A program made the translations under genes and the position numbers. Shown in pieces: positions 1 to 7,856 of a DNA stretch of 64,000 nt. This DNA comes from Cecembia lonarensis LW9. Its GTDB lineage: Bacteria > Bacteroidota > Bacteroidia > Cytophagales > Cyclobacteriaceae. The notes beneath the pieces are model-generated. The model was not told where the DNA came from, did not search any database, and saw only the letters and a list, made by a program, of their open reading frames with translations. Each line of letters opens with the position of its first letter. The stretch's first letter is position 1. The DNA lies in the NCBI RefSeq assembly GCF_000298295.1, contig NZ_AMGM01000014.1:1-64000 (forward strand), given 5' to 3'.

Positions 1-74
1 ATGTCATTCTTCATTCCTAATTCTACATTCTCACCTTTTTTTGACTCCCAGATATTTCGGGCAGGCTTTGTTTC

Positions 75-113
75 TTGTTTCTAAACGCTCGTTTCTCGCC
101 TCTCGCTTCTAGA
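75..113 (-). repeat. GAAGCGAGA-type degenerate intergenic repeat, copy 1
   Basis: Read on the minus strand, directly from the cysD stop codon, the sequence runs TAGAAGCGAGAGGCGAG and continues with more degraded units (GAAACGAGC). The same phrase starts at the cysH stop codon and occurs inverted near 1037-1072. It is a low-complexity repeat in the spacer left of cysD. Its function is unknown. Confidence 0.5.
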
Positions 114-1005
114 AATACCCGACCTTTTTCCGTTTCTCCATCGCTGCTTCTGAACGCTTGTCATCGATTCTGGCGCCGCGTTCCGACAGAGTTGACAAGC
201 GAATTTCTTCGACCACTGTATCCAAGGTATCTGCTTCGGATAAGACCGCTGCTGTACAGGTCATATCGCCGACTGTACGGAAGCGCACCATTTTCTCAAT
301 CACCTCTTCATGAGGTTCCCTGTATACATGTTCATTCGCTGTCCAGATCAAGCCATCACGGAAGAATACTTCCCGCTTATGAGCGAAATAAATGGAAGGG
401 ATTTTGATGTTTTCGGTTTTGATGTATTCCCATACATCCAATTCCGTCCAATTGGAGATAGGGAATACCCGTACATGTTGGCCTTGCTCGATTCGTCCAT
501 TGAGCATATCGAAGAGTTCGGGGCGTTGGTTTTTTTCATCCCATTGTCCGAAGTCATCTCTTACGGAGAACACCCGCTCTTTAGCTCTGGCTTTTTCCTC
601 GTCCCTTCTCGCACCTCCAATACAAGCATCGAATTTGAATTCTTCAATGGCATCCAGAAGCGTAGTTGTCTGCAAGGTGTTACGGCTGGCATAGCGTCCT
701 TTTTCCTCTCTCACTTTCCCTTGATCGATGGAGTCCTGGACATTCCGCACGATCAACTCCAAACCCAATTCCTTTACCAATTCATCCCTGAATTGAATGG
801 TTTCAGGAAAATTGTGTCCGGTATCGATGTGCAATAACGGGAATGGAATCCTGGCAGGATAAAAAGCCTTTTGAGCCAAGCGCACCAAGGTAATGGAATC
901 CTTCCCGCCTGAGAAAAGCAAAACGGGCCGCTCAAACTGCGCCGCCACTTCTCTGAGGATATGGATGGATTCTGCTTCTTTAGGATTGAAATATATTAGG
1001 GACAT
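109..1005 (-). CDS. cysD: Sulfate adenylyltransferase subunit 2 (CysD)
   Basis: Small catalytic subunit of ATP sulfurylase, which with the GTPase subunit CysN converts sulfate and ATP to adenosine 5'-phosphosulfate (APS) in the cytoplasm. The 298-residue length is that of the family. The PP-loop motif SGGKDS lies at residues 32-37 and the C-terminus has the family-typical arginine-rich tail ending near KKVGYF. It is transcribed toward the left edge, where cysN would be expected just outside the window. The reductase gene cysH lies upstream on the same strand, but 455 bases away, so a separate promoter is possible. ATG start. Confidence 0.96.
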   Translation of the reverse strand: MSLIYFNPKEAESIHILREVAAQFERPVLLFSGGKDSITLVRLAQKAFYPARIPFPLLHIDTGHNFPETIQFRDELVKELGLELIVRNVQDSIDQGKVREEKGRYASRNTLQTTTLLDAIEEFKFDACIGGARRDEEKARAKERVFSVRDDFGQWDEKNQRPELFDMLNGRIEQGQHVRVFPISNWTELDVWEYIKTENIKIPSIYFAHKREVFFRDGLIWTANEHVYREPHEEVIEKMVRFRTVGDMTCTAAVLSEADTLDTVVEEIRLSTLSERGARIDDKRSEAAMEKRKKVGYF

Positions 1006-1460
1006 GTTATTTTAGATCTTAGATTTCAGATTTTTTGAAAGAGAAGCGAGAAGCGAGAGGTTAGAAATAAGACTCAGATTCTCGTTGGAAAACGATTATT
1101 CTAGTATTTATATAAAGTTTTAAATGATGATTATCAGACATTAAATACATTTGATGACTAGTTCAACATTTTATTTATCTCCTATTGTCTTTTAAGACCA
1201 ACTATTAGATTTTTTATTGGCCATCTGTTTTGGTTTAGTAAAACTCACGACTAACACATTGGTTTTTCTTTAGAGATTAGACCATTTTCCGAATGGCAAT
1301 TATAGACTAATCTTTATTTCAACACTAAATGAACTATATCGCGAGGCATATATCAACTTATTTCGCAAAGCATATTTCACCCAATACTCCTCACCATCTC
1401 TCGATTTAGCTTTCTCGCTTCTCGCTCCTGCTTTCAGCAGGCAAGTCTAAACTCTCGCTT
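1006..1460. other. 455-base intergenic stretch between cysH and cysD
   Basis: No convincing reading frame is seen. It is AT-rich in the middle (about 1080-1390). Both ends carry copies of the GAAGCGAGA repeat: plus orientation near 1037-1072 and minus orientation near 1405-1463. No riboswitch or terminator could be recognised. It separates two genes of one pathway, so it probably holds the cysD promoter. Confidence 0.5.
1037..1072 (+). repeat. GAAGCGAGA-type intergenic repeat, copy 2 (inverted)
   Basis: The plus strand reads AGAGAAGCGAGAAGCGAGAG and then a TTAGAAATAAG tail. This is the cleanest pair of tandem units in the window and is inverted relative to the copies at 75-113 and 1405-1463. 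It lies just upstream of the cysD start. Confidence 0.5.
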
Positions 1461-1463
1461 CTA
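1405..1463 (-). repeat. GAAGCGAGA-type intergenic repeat, copy 3
   Basis: On the minus strand the cysH stop codon is the TAG of TAGAAGCGAGAG, the phrase that also begins at the cysD stop. Further units (GAGCGAGAAGCGAGAAAG) follow around 1410-1432. Confidence 0.5.
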
Positions 1464-2165
1464 CTTCCCATGCAATCCACACTCTTTCTTCGACGCTTCC
1501 CACCACCATCTGCCTGCTCTTGGATCTTCGCCGGGCTGAATGGCTCGGGTACAGGGAGCACAACCAATACTGATGAAATTTCTGTCATGTAAGGGGTTAT
1601 AAGGGATTTGATGGGTTTTGATGTAATCCAACATTTGATCATAAGTCCAATCCAATAAAGGGTTGTATTTTATGATGTTGTTTGCAGCATCCCATTCCAG
1701 TTTTTTCATTCCCAATCTATTGGCACTTTGTTCTGCCCGCAGACCAGTGACCCAAATACTATTGCCTTCCAAAGCCCTTTGTAAAGGTTCTACTTTTCTC
1801 ACATGACAACATGACTTCCTGTTTTCTACAGATTCGTAGAAACCATTGATGCCAATATTGTCGACTAAAGTTTCCACAGATTTCCTGTCTGGGTAATAAA
1901 CTTTGATTTTGATTTTGTATTTGCTTTCTGTTCTGGCCAGCAGGTCTAATGTTTCAGGGAATAGCCTTCCTGTATCCAAAGAAAATATTGTAACAGGTAG
2001 GCTATTTGCTGCTATCAGTTGCGTGATTATCTGATCTTCCTGCCCCAGAGAGGTGGAAAATGCTACTTTTCCATAAAATAAATCGGATAAAAAGGCCAGT
2101 CCCTCTGTAGGAGAAAGGGAGTCAATTTTTAGACCTAACTTATGCAAATTCTTCTTCAAGCTCAT
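1461..2165 (-). CDS. cysH: Assimilatory APS reductase, 4Fe-4S type (CysH)
   Basis: Reduces APS (adenylylsulfate) to sulfite with thioredoxin. The 234-residue protein has the paired cysteines CC at 119-120 and CAPC at 202-205 that bind the iron-sulfur cluster in APS-type reductases, and the catalytic C-terminal ECGLH at 228-232. PAPS-specific CysH lacks the four cluster cysteines, so no APS kinase step is needed here. The frame is open further upstream from a TTG, but the ATG at 2165 gives the usual N-terminus. It overlaps the end of the DUF2061 gene by 26 bases, which suggests coupled translation. Substrate choice follows from the motifs and is not tested. Confidence 0.93.
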   Translation of the reverse strand: MSLKKNLHKLGLKIDSLSPTEGLAFLSDLFYGKVAFSTSLGQEDQIITQLIAANSLPVTIFSLDTGRLFPETLDLLARTESKYKIKIKVYYPDRKSVETLVDNIGINGFYESVENRKSCCHVRKVEPLQRALEGNSIWVTGLRAEQSANRLGMKKLEWDAANNIIKYNPLLDWTYDQMLDYIKTHQIPYNPLHDRNFISIGCAPCTRAIQPGEDPRAGRWWWEASKKECGLHGK

Positions 2166-2412
2166 TTTTTTTCGGTTTGGTGGCAGTTTCCCAAGCACGT
2201 TCATGCAGATAATACAGGGCAATTTTGGTGACGACCTCAATGGAACCGATAGAAACGGCCATCAAGAGTTGGCCTGTTACAAAAAATGAAATCACCATAG
2301 TGTCCAAGGTTCCTACTACTCGCCATGAAATGGATTTGGCCAGACTTTTGGCATTGCTGTCACGTCCTTTCTTAGTGATGAACCATTTTTTGATAGCTTG
2401 ATCTAGGATCAT
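2140..2412 (-). CDS. DUF2061 small membrane protein
   Basis: 90-residue protein with two predicted membrane segments (about residues 28-50 and 53-70) and a conserved-looking core SKSISWRVVGTLDTM, typical of DUF2061 proteins. Its biochemical role is unknown. The family often sits beside or is fused to sulfate-activation genes, and here it overlaps the 5-prime end of cysH, so a role in sulfate assimilation is likely by context. The charged tail (KPKKNELEEE) is cytoplasmic by the positive-inside rule. ATG start; a -7 promoter box lies 25 bases upstream. Confidence 0.8.
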   Translation of the reverse strand: MILDQAIKKWFITKKGRDSNAKSLAKSISWRVVGTLDTMVISFFVTGQLLMAVSIGSIEVVTKIALYYLHERAWETATKPKKNELEEEFA

Positions 2413-2437
2413 ATACGATTCAAATTGAGTTTAATGA

Positions 2438-2445
2438 CAAAAGTA
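2438..2445 (-). promoter_or_regulatory. -7 box of the DUF2061-cysH promoter
   Basis: The minus strand reads TACTTTTG, an exact match to the Bacteroidota -7 consensus TAnnTTTG. Predicted transcription starts near 2431, about 20 bases before the ATG. No clear -33 TTG is present at the expected distance, which fits a promoter that needs, or is blocked by, a regulator. Confidence 0.5.
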
Positions 2446-2450
2446 TATAA

Positions 2451-2472
2451 AACCTATATAAAAGATAGGGTT
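2451..2472. promoter_or_regulatory. Possible operator (imperfect palindrome) upstream of cysH
   Basis: AACCTAT (2451-2457) and ATAGGGTT (2465-2472) form an imperfect inverted repeat over the -33 region of the DUF2061-cysH promoter. The Rrf2-type regulator gene ends only 16 bases away. Rrf2 proteins bind as dimers to palindromes of this size. Assignment to that regulator is inference. Confidence 0.35.
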
Positions 2473-2487
2473 ATTAGGGAAATTTTT

Positions 2488-2904
2488 TTATTCTTTATCT
2501 AAAATATCTGCTAATGTTTTGTTTTCCAGCACTTTGAGCATTTCATCTCTGACCTGAATCATCACCTTATTTAAGCCACATTTCGTCTCATCTTTACATT
2601 CTGCACAGGGTTCGTAATAATTGAGGCTGACACAAGGCAGCAGGGCAATAGGGCCTTCCAACAGCCTAATTACTTTGCTTAAGGGCACGTCATTAGGATC
2701 TTTGATGAGGTAATAACCGCCTCCTTTTCCTTTTTTACTGCCCAGAATTCCTGCTTTTCGCAATTCAAGCAGGATATTTTCCAAAAATTTATGGGAGATA
2801 CCGTACTCCTCCGAGATATCCTGGATCAATACCGTTTTTTGGTCCCTGTGTTTGCCCAGATAAGTCAGGGCATGGAAAGCATATTTGGTTTTTTTGGAGA
2901 GCAT
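2488..2904 (-). CDS. Rrf2-family transcriptional regulator
   Basis: 138-residue winged-helix regulator of the Rrf2 family (IscR, CymR, NsrR relatives). The N-terminus MLSKKTKYAFHALTYL and the wing KGKGGGYYL (about 58-66) are family hallmarks. Four cysteines, C91, C100, C103 and C109, sit where cluster-binding members carry theirs, so binding of an iron-sulfur cluster is possible, although the usual three-cysteine spacing is not exact. It lies directly upstream of the DUF2061-cysH genes on the same strand, suggesting that it controls sulfate assimilation as CymR-type proteins do. It has its own strong promoter. Confidence 0.9.
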   Translation of the reverse strand: MLSKKTKYAFHALTYLGKHRDQKTVLIQDISEEYGISHKFLENILLELRKAGILGSKKGKGGGYYLIKDPNDVPLSKVIRLLEGPIALLPCVSLNYYEPCAECKDETKCGLNKVMIQVRDEMLKVLENKTLADILDKE

Positions 2905-2911
2905 CTGTTTA

Positions 2912-2941
2912 CAAAAATAGTTTTTTTATCGATACCTCAAA
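2912..2941 (-). promoter_or_regulatory. Promoter of the Rrf2 gene
   Basis: On the minus strand TTTG (2941-2938), an 18-base spacer and TATTTTTG (2919-2912) match both Bacteroidota promoter elements. The -7 box ends only 7 bases before the ATG at 2904, so the 5-prime leader would be a few bases at most. Confidence 0.65.
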
Positions 2942-2990
2942 GCTGATTGCTTAATCTTGGTCTGAAAAGACTTTTCGATACTTTTTCACT

Positions 2991-2998
2991 TATCTTTG
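2991..2998 (+). promoter_or_regulatory. -7 box of the ABC-F gene
   Basis: TATCTTTG, an exact -7 consensus match, ends 4 bases before the ATG at 3003. The transcript would be nearly leaderless. No good -33 TTG is seen. Confidence 0.5.
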
Positions 2999-3002
2999 CC
3001 CC

Positions 3003-4889
3003 ATGAATTACCTATCTGTAGAAAACCTCAGCAAGTCTTTTGGGGAGCGTGTATTGTTTCAAAATATTTCTTTTGGGATTGATCAGGGACAAAAAATTGC
3101 TTTAGTCGGAGTAAATGGGGCTGGCAAGTCCACCTTGATGAAAATCATCATGGGAATAGAAGTGCCCGATTCAGGTGAAATTGGGATCAATCAGCAAGTG
3201 AAGGTGAGTTATGTGCATCAGAATCCAGTTTTTTTGGGTGATTTAACCATTTTCCAAACCATTTTTGAGGGGACTAAAAATGAAACCCTCCAAGTCATTG
3301 AAGATTATAACAAAGCCATGCTTGATTCCGAAATGGGTAAGGATAATGGTGATGTTCTTCAGAAACTTTTCGAAAAAATGGATGCCTTACAAGCTTGGGA
3401 TTATGAGTTTCAGATCAAGGAAGTCCTTGGCAGATTAGGCTTGCATGATACTGAATTGCCTGTTGGCAATCTGAGTGGGGGACAAAGGAAACGGGTAGCC
3501 TTGGCCAAAGCCATTTTGGAAAAACCGGATCTTTTGCTTTTGGATGAACCGACCAATCACCTGGATCTTGAAACCATTGAATGGCTGGAAGACTACCTGT
3601 CCAAGGCCAATCTTGCATTGTTTATGGTAACACACGACCGGTATTTCTTGGAAAAAGTTACCAATGAAATTCTGGAACTGGACAATGGAAAAATTTTCCG
3701 TTACCAAGGAAATTATGGTTACTTTCTTGAAAAAAAGGCTGAGCGCAGAGAAATAGAACAAACCGAGCAGGAAAAAGCCAAGAGTTTGTACAAAAAGGAA
3801 TTGGAGTGGATCCGACGTCAGCCCAAGGCTAGGGGTACAAAAGCCAAATACAGGGTGGATGCCTTCGAACAGACCAAGGAAAAAGCTTTCCAAAAGAAAG
3901 AAGAAAGGGAAATAGAGCTGACTGTTACCAGTCAGCGCCTAGGTAATAAAATTATTGAAATTGAGAAAATCAGTAAATCCTTTGATGCAAAATCCATTGT
4001 GAAGGATTTTTCCTATACTTTCAAAAAAGGAGATAAAATTGGGATTGTAGGCCCTAATGGAGCTGGGAAGACTACTTTTCTGAATATGATAACGGGACTG
4101 ATACAGCCTGATTCGGGTACTGTAAGTTTGGGACAAACGACAGCCATTGGTTATTACAGACAGGAAGAGGATCGCTTTGATGAAGAAAAACGTCTGATAG
4201 ATATCGTCAAAGAAGTGGCTGAAGTAGTCACCGTTGCGGGAGGAAGTACGATCACAGTATCCCAATTCCTGAATAAATTCGGTTTTCCACCCAAACAACA
4301 GCATACCCCTATTGCCAAATTGAGTGGAGGGGAAAGACGTCGTCTCCAACTCCTTATGGTGCTGATAAAAAGTCCTAATTTCCTGATTTTGGATGAGCCA
4401 ACCAATGATTTGGATATCATGACTTTGAATACCTTGGAGGAGTTTTTAGATACTTTTCCGGGCTGTTTGATCATTGTATCCCATGACCGGTATTTTATGG
4501 ACAGGTTGGTAGAACATCTCTTTGTGTTTGAAGGGGAGGGGAAGATTAAAGATTTTCCTGGCAATTACACGGACTTCAGGGAATGGGAAAAAGAACAGAA
4601 GTCAGCAGAGAAAAGCGAAAAGGTAGAAAAAGCCGTTTCTCCTGAACCTAAATCCAATACTTCAAAAGCAAAGGCGAGTTTTAAGGAGAAAAAGGAATTT
4701 GAAAGTTTGAGTGTTCAGATGGAAGCGCTAAATACTGAAAAATCCAACTTGGTAGAGCAGATTTCTTCAGGTACAGAAGACCATGAAGCCTTGGTAAAAT
4801 GGTCTCAAAGAATTGAGGAAATAGAAGGCAAGCTCGAAGAAATGGAGATGCGTTGGTTAGAACTAAGCGACTTGGACGGGATTGAATAA
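3003..4889 (+). CDS. ABC-F family ATPase (Uup-like)
   Basis: 628-residue soluble protein with two ABC domains and no membrane segment. First domain: Walker A GVNGAGKST at 36-44, signature LSGGQRKR, Walker B LLLLDEPTNHLD. Second domain: GPNGAGKTT, LSGGERRR, FLILDEPTNDLD. ABC-F proteins act on the ribosome rather than as transporters. The highly charged C-terminal 90 residues look like the coiled coil of Uup. A ribosome-protection (antibiotic resistance) role cannot be excluded but nothing specific supports it. It stands alone, divergent from the Rrf2 gene. Confidence 0.93.
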   Translation: MNYLSVENLSKSFGERVLFQNISFGIDQGQKIALVGVNGAGKSTLMKIIMGIEVPDSGEIGINQQVKVSYVHQNPVFLGDLTIFQTIFEGTKNETLQVIEDYNKAMLDSEMGKDNGDVLQKLFEKMDALQAWDYEFQIKEVLGRLGLHDTELPVGNLSGGQRKRVALAKAILEKPDLLLLDEPTNHLDLETIEWLEDYLSKANLALFMVTHDRYFLEKVTNEILELDNGKIFRYQGNYGYFLEKKAERREIEQTEQEKAKSLYKKELEWIRRQPKARGTKAKYRVDAFEQTKEKAFQKKEEREIELTVTSQRLGNKIIEIEKISKSFDAKSIVKDFSYTFKKGDKIGIVGPNGAGKTTFLNMITGLIQPDSGTVSLGQTTAIGYYRQEEDRFDEEKRLIDIVKEVAEVVTVAGGSTITVSQFLNKFGFPPKQQHTPIAKLSGGERRRLQLLMVLIKSPNFLILDEPTNDLDIMTLNTLEEFLDTFPGCLIIVSHDRYFMDRLVEHLFVFEGEGKIKDFPGNYTDFREWEKEQKSAEKSEKVEKAVSPEPKSNTSKAKASFKEKKEFESLSVQMEALNTEKSNLVEQISSGTEDHEALVKWSQRIEEIEGKLEEMEMRWLELSDLDGIE

Positions 4890-4954
4890 TTTCTTTTGCT
4901 TTGAGGGATTGGTCCATATCATGAAAAGATTATCACAAATTAAGCTGTTTTCAT

Positions 4955-4987
4955 AAAAAAAACCCTTTAGATATTGCATCTAAAGGG
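4955..4987 (-). terminator. Intrinsic terminator of the TonB receptor gene
   Basis: CCCTTTAGAT (4963-4972) pairs perfectly with ATCTAAAGGG (4978-4987) around a 5-base loop. Eight A at 4955-4962 give the U-run on the minus strand. It lies 25 bases beyond the stop codon of the receptor gene. Confidence 0.85.
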
Positions 4988-5012
4988 TACGTGGGTGAAT
5001 GGGCAACTTTTA

Positions 5013-7448
5013 CTAAAAGTCCATGTCTTCATCAAATTCTTCTCTATCTCCACTTCTTCCGTTTCGGTCTTTGAAACCACCAAACCTATAGGCAAAGGAA
5101 ATGGTCCCGATTCTGGTCTCCCGGTTGAACATCCTGTCCTGCACAAACCTTGAGTCCTCTGTTCTGATTCTGAAAATCCGGGTATTAAAAATATCGCTGA
5201 CATTCAGACTGACAGTGGCCCTGTTATTCATGATGTTTTTCCTAACTCCTGCATTGATGCCCCACATGGGTTCAATTTCTCCCTGTGGCAGTACAATCGG
5301 TCCTCTATAGTTACCCTGAATCTGTACAGTCGCAAAATTAGGAATGGCCATATTTCCGAGTAGTGCAACCGTCCAACTCAGGTTGGAATTATTGAATCCA
5401 GACTCTATATTATCTCCAATTATTTCAGAATAAAAAACATTACCGGTAAGGGTAGCATCAAACCACTGGGTTACCTGGATTTGGTTGACCATTTCAAAAC
5501 CTGTAGAGCTTCTGCTATTTGCGTTTTCTCTGGTCTGAACCGCCACATTATTTTCATCTAATCGGATTACTCTTGTAAGGATATCAGTTGAAAATCTATG
5601 ATAAACTGTAGCGTTAAGTAAGTACTTTTCCCAGCCTTTCATGTAGCCTACCTCATAGCTATTGGTGAGCTCAGGTTGTAAAAAAGGATTACCAACAGAA
5701 AGATTGAACAAGTCAGATACCCTAAAAATGGGAGCCAAAGCCCACATGTTAGGTCTGGAGATCCTCCTGCTGAAATTAGCGGTAAATTCCTCTTCTTGTC
5801 CTAAGTCATAAGAAAAATAGAGGCTGGGGAAAAGGTTGAAATAATTATTAATTACCACATTTTGATTACTTTCCTGTATAGAGCGTGTTTCTGTATACTC
5901 CCCTCTTAATCCACCCTGATAGCCTAATTTACCTATTCGATTCCGATAGCTTAAGTATGCAGCATACACATCTTCTTTAAAGTTGAAACCATCGCTAAAG
6001 AAATCACTTCTGACTGGTATAAATTCCGTACTGGCATCCCCTTGGAAGAAATCCTGACCTCTGTCCCATTCTCCGAAAGTCCCCTTAAGGCCAGATTCGA
6101 GTTTGCCACCATTGGCAAAAGGTTTTTCATAGTCTAATTGCAAGACATAAAAGTTGCTGCTCTGGGGCCTTTCATTGATCTGAAGTAGTCTGTTGGTAGG
6201 AACTTCTTGGTTAAATTGATTGAAAAACAATTGATCGTAAATTTCTTCTTGAAACCTGCTGTCATAGGAATAAGATATCGATGTAAATAAGCGTTGCCCC
6301 AAAGTGTCAATGTCCCAAGTATAATTAAGCCCACTTTCTATATTGTAACTTTGCCTGCTGTCATCTGTATTTCTTACGAAAAGACTGTCTAATTGCCTTA
6401 GACTATTTTCATTTCTCTGGTTTAGCTCATTAAATGCAGTTCTGTCTCTAAAGTTACCCTGTACATAAAATCCCAGTGTTTTGTTGTCTGAGAAATTTAC
6501 ATCCAACCCGGTTCTCACAAGGTGATTTACATCAATCCTTTCGCCATAATTGTCTTGATCTAAAAACGGTGATGTACTTTGAAGAAAGGATTGTCTCAGC
6601 CCTTCTCCTTCTCTAAACAATCTTCGGTTTTGATAATTGTAAGAACCGTAGATGTTCACAATTCCAGTTCCATAGTTCATATTGATTCCAGCCTGATATT
6701 TATCCCTGGTACCAACGGAAAAATTAGCCTGACCATTTAAGCCTGTTTTTTCATTTTTTTTCAGGATGATATTGATGATCCCACCTACACCAGCTGCATC
6801 ATATCTTGAAGATGGGTTGGTGATCAACTCGACAGATTTGATGCTGTTGGCGGGAAACTGTGCCAATATACTTTCTGCATCATCTCCAGAAAGATTGGAT
6901 GGACGCCCGTTTATGTAGATCAGGATATTCCCACTTCCCCGCATAGAGATCCCTCCTTCATCATCGACTTGAATAGAAGGCAATGTTTCCAATAGTTCAG
7001 TTGCAGTGGCTCCTTCCGCAACAATGCTGTTTTCTACATTGAAGGTTCTTTTATCTATGTCACTTTCAAACATGGAAGTAACACCTTCTACTACAACCTC
7101 TTCCAAGTTTGTAGCATCAGGCCTGATTCTTAAGTTTCCAACATTCAAAACCTCTTTGTCACTTAAGGTGATGTTCTTAAAATAATTTTCGTACCCAATA
7201 AACCCTACTCTTAATAAAAAATCTCCGCTTTGGTCTGTATCAAAGGAGAATGTACCGTCTAAATCACTCATTCCACCGGTCACAAGTGAAGTGTCAGCCA
7301 CATTGAGCAATGCAATATTGGCAAATTCCATGGGTTGATTTGACTCCCTATTGGTTACCTTTCCTTTGATGGTGTAATTCTGGGCCTGCGAAGACAGGCT
7401 TAAAAAAAGCATTGCGATTAATCCAAAATAAGATAAAACAGATTTCAT
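5013..7448 (-). CDS. TonB-dependent receptor, outer-membrane beta-barrel family
   Basis: 811-residue outer-membrane protein. A signal peptide ends near AQA (about residue 22). A carboxypeptidase-like regulatory domain follows (about 25-110, beginning YTIKGKVTN), then a plug domain (about 115-230, with RGSGNILIYINGRPS and the NPSSRYDAAGVGGIINI segment), then a long barrel. This is the architecture of the OMP_b-brl_3 type. The substrate cannot be read from the sequence. The C-terminus is unusual in carrying an acidic tail (REEFDEDMDF) after the last barrel strand. It is monocistronic, with its own -7 box and terminator and no SusD-like partner. Confidence 0.92.
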   Translation of the reverse strand: MKSVLSYFGLIAMLFLSLSSQAQNYTIKGKVTNRESNQPMEFANIALLNVADTSLVTGGMSDLDGTFSFDTDQSGDFLLRVGFIGYENYFKNITLSDKEVLNVGNLRIRPDATNLEEVVVEGVTSMFESDIDKRTFNVENSIVAEGATATELLETLPSIQVDDEGGISMRGSGNILIYINGRPSNLSGDDAESILAQFPANSIKSVELITNPSSRYDAAGVGGIINIILKKNEKTGLNGQANFSVGTRDKYQAGINMNYGTGIVNIYGSYNYQNRRLFREGEGLRQSFLQSTSPFLDQDNYGERIDVNHLVRTGLDVNFSDNKTLGFYVQGNFRDRTAFNELNQRNENSLRQLDSLFVRNTDDSRQSYNIESGLNYTWDIDTLGQRLFTSISYSYDSRFQEEIYDQLFFNQFNQEVPTNRLLQINERPQSSNFYVLQLDYEKPFANGGKLESGLKGTFGEWDRGQDFFQGDASTEFIPVRSDFFSDGFNFKEDVYAAYLSYRNRIGKLGYQGGLRGEYTETRSIQESNQNVVINNYFNLFPSLYFSYDLGQEEEFTANFSRRISRPNMWALAPIFRVSDLFNLSVGNPFLQPELTNSYEVGYMKGWEKYLLNATVYHRFSTDILTRVIRLDENNVAVQTRENANSRSSTGFEMVNQIQVTQWFDATLTGNVFYSEIIGDNIESGFNNSNLSWTVALLGNMAIPNFATVQIQGNYRGPIVLPQGEIEPMWGINAGVRKNIMNNRATVSLNVSDIFNTRIFRIRTEDSRFVQDRMFNRETRIGTISFAYRFGGFKDRNGRSGDREEFDEDMDF

Positions 7449-7477
7449 TTTTAATTTTTTTTATAGTTGGCGGTTTT

Positions 7478-7485
7478 CAAAATTA
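7478..7485 (-). promoter_or_regulatory. -7 box of the TonB receptor gene
   Basis: The minus strand reads TAATTTTG, matching TAnnTTTG, 29 bases before the ATG. No -33 TTG is seen at the right distance. Confidence 0.4.
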
Positions 7486-7807
7486 CAATTTATAATTTTA
7501 TAATATTTGTGATAGGATTAATTATACAGTTTTTAATTGTAATTAATGGAAATTAAATAAAATAAAATTTTGATAATATGGAATGTTGTTTAACAGGTAA
7601 ACACTGATTAAGTTTAATATAATCATGGTTAAATCCATAAAGCCCTACATTATTAACGCGCTCAGCTTGAAGTGGTTCTAAAAAAGCGTGTATATACATT
7701 AAAGTGTAAAAAGTAGGTTTGTTCTGTAGTATGCTTATGTGAGTGGTATTAAAATTTCAGCGATTTAAGATTGGGGTTGAAATATTTGAAAAGTTTGTGG
7801 ATAGATG

Positions 7808-7837
7808 AAAAAGAGGCGCGCCATATATGGCACGCTC
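7808..7837 (-). terminator. Intrinsic terminator of udp
   Basis: On the minus strand a GC-rich, slightly imperfect hairpin (GAGCGTGCCATA against TATGGCGCGCCTC) is followed by TTTTTC. It lies 20 bases downstream of the phosphorylase stop codon. Confidence 0.65.
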
Positions 7838-7856
7838 CTTCTGTTGTAAAAAGCTA

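Larger units (their letters stand above)
7449..7856. other. 408-base intergenic stretch
   Basis: AT-rich. It contains the receptor promoter at its left end and the terminator of the uridine phosphorylase gene at its right end. Nothing recognisable is seen in between (about 7490-7800). Confidence 0.6.

Noticed and set aside
310-837. Open frame of 175 codons on the plus strand
   Set aside because: Antisense to the well-supported cysD gene; no motif of its own.
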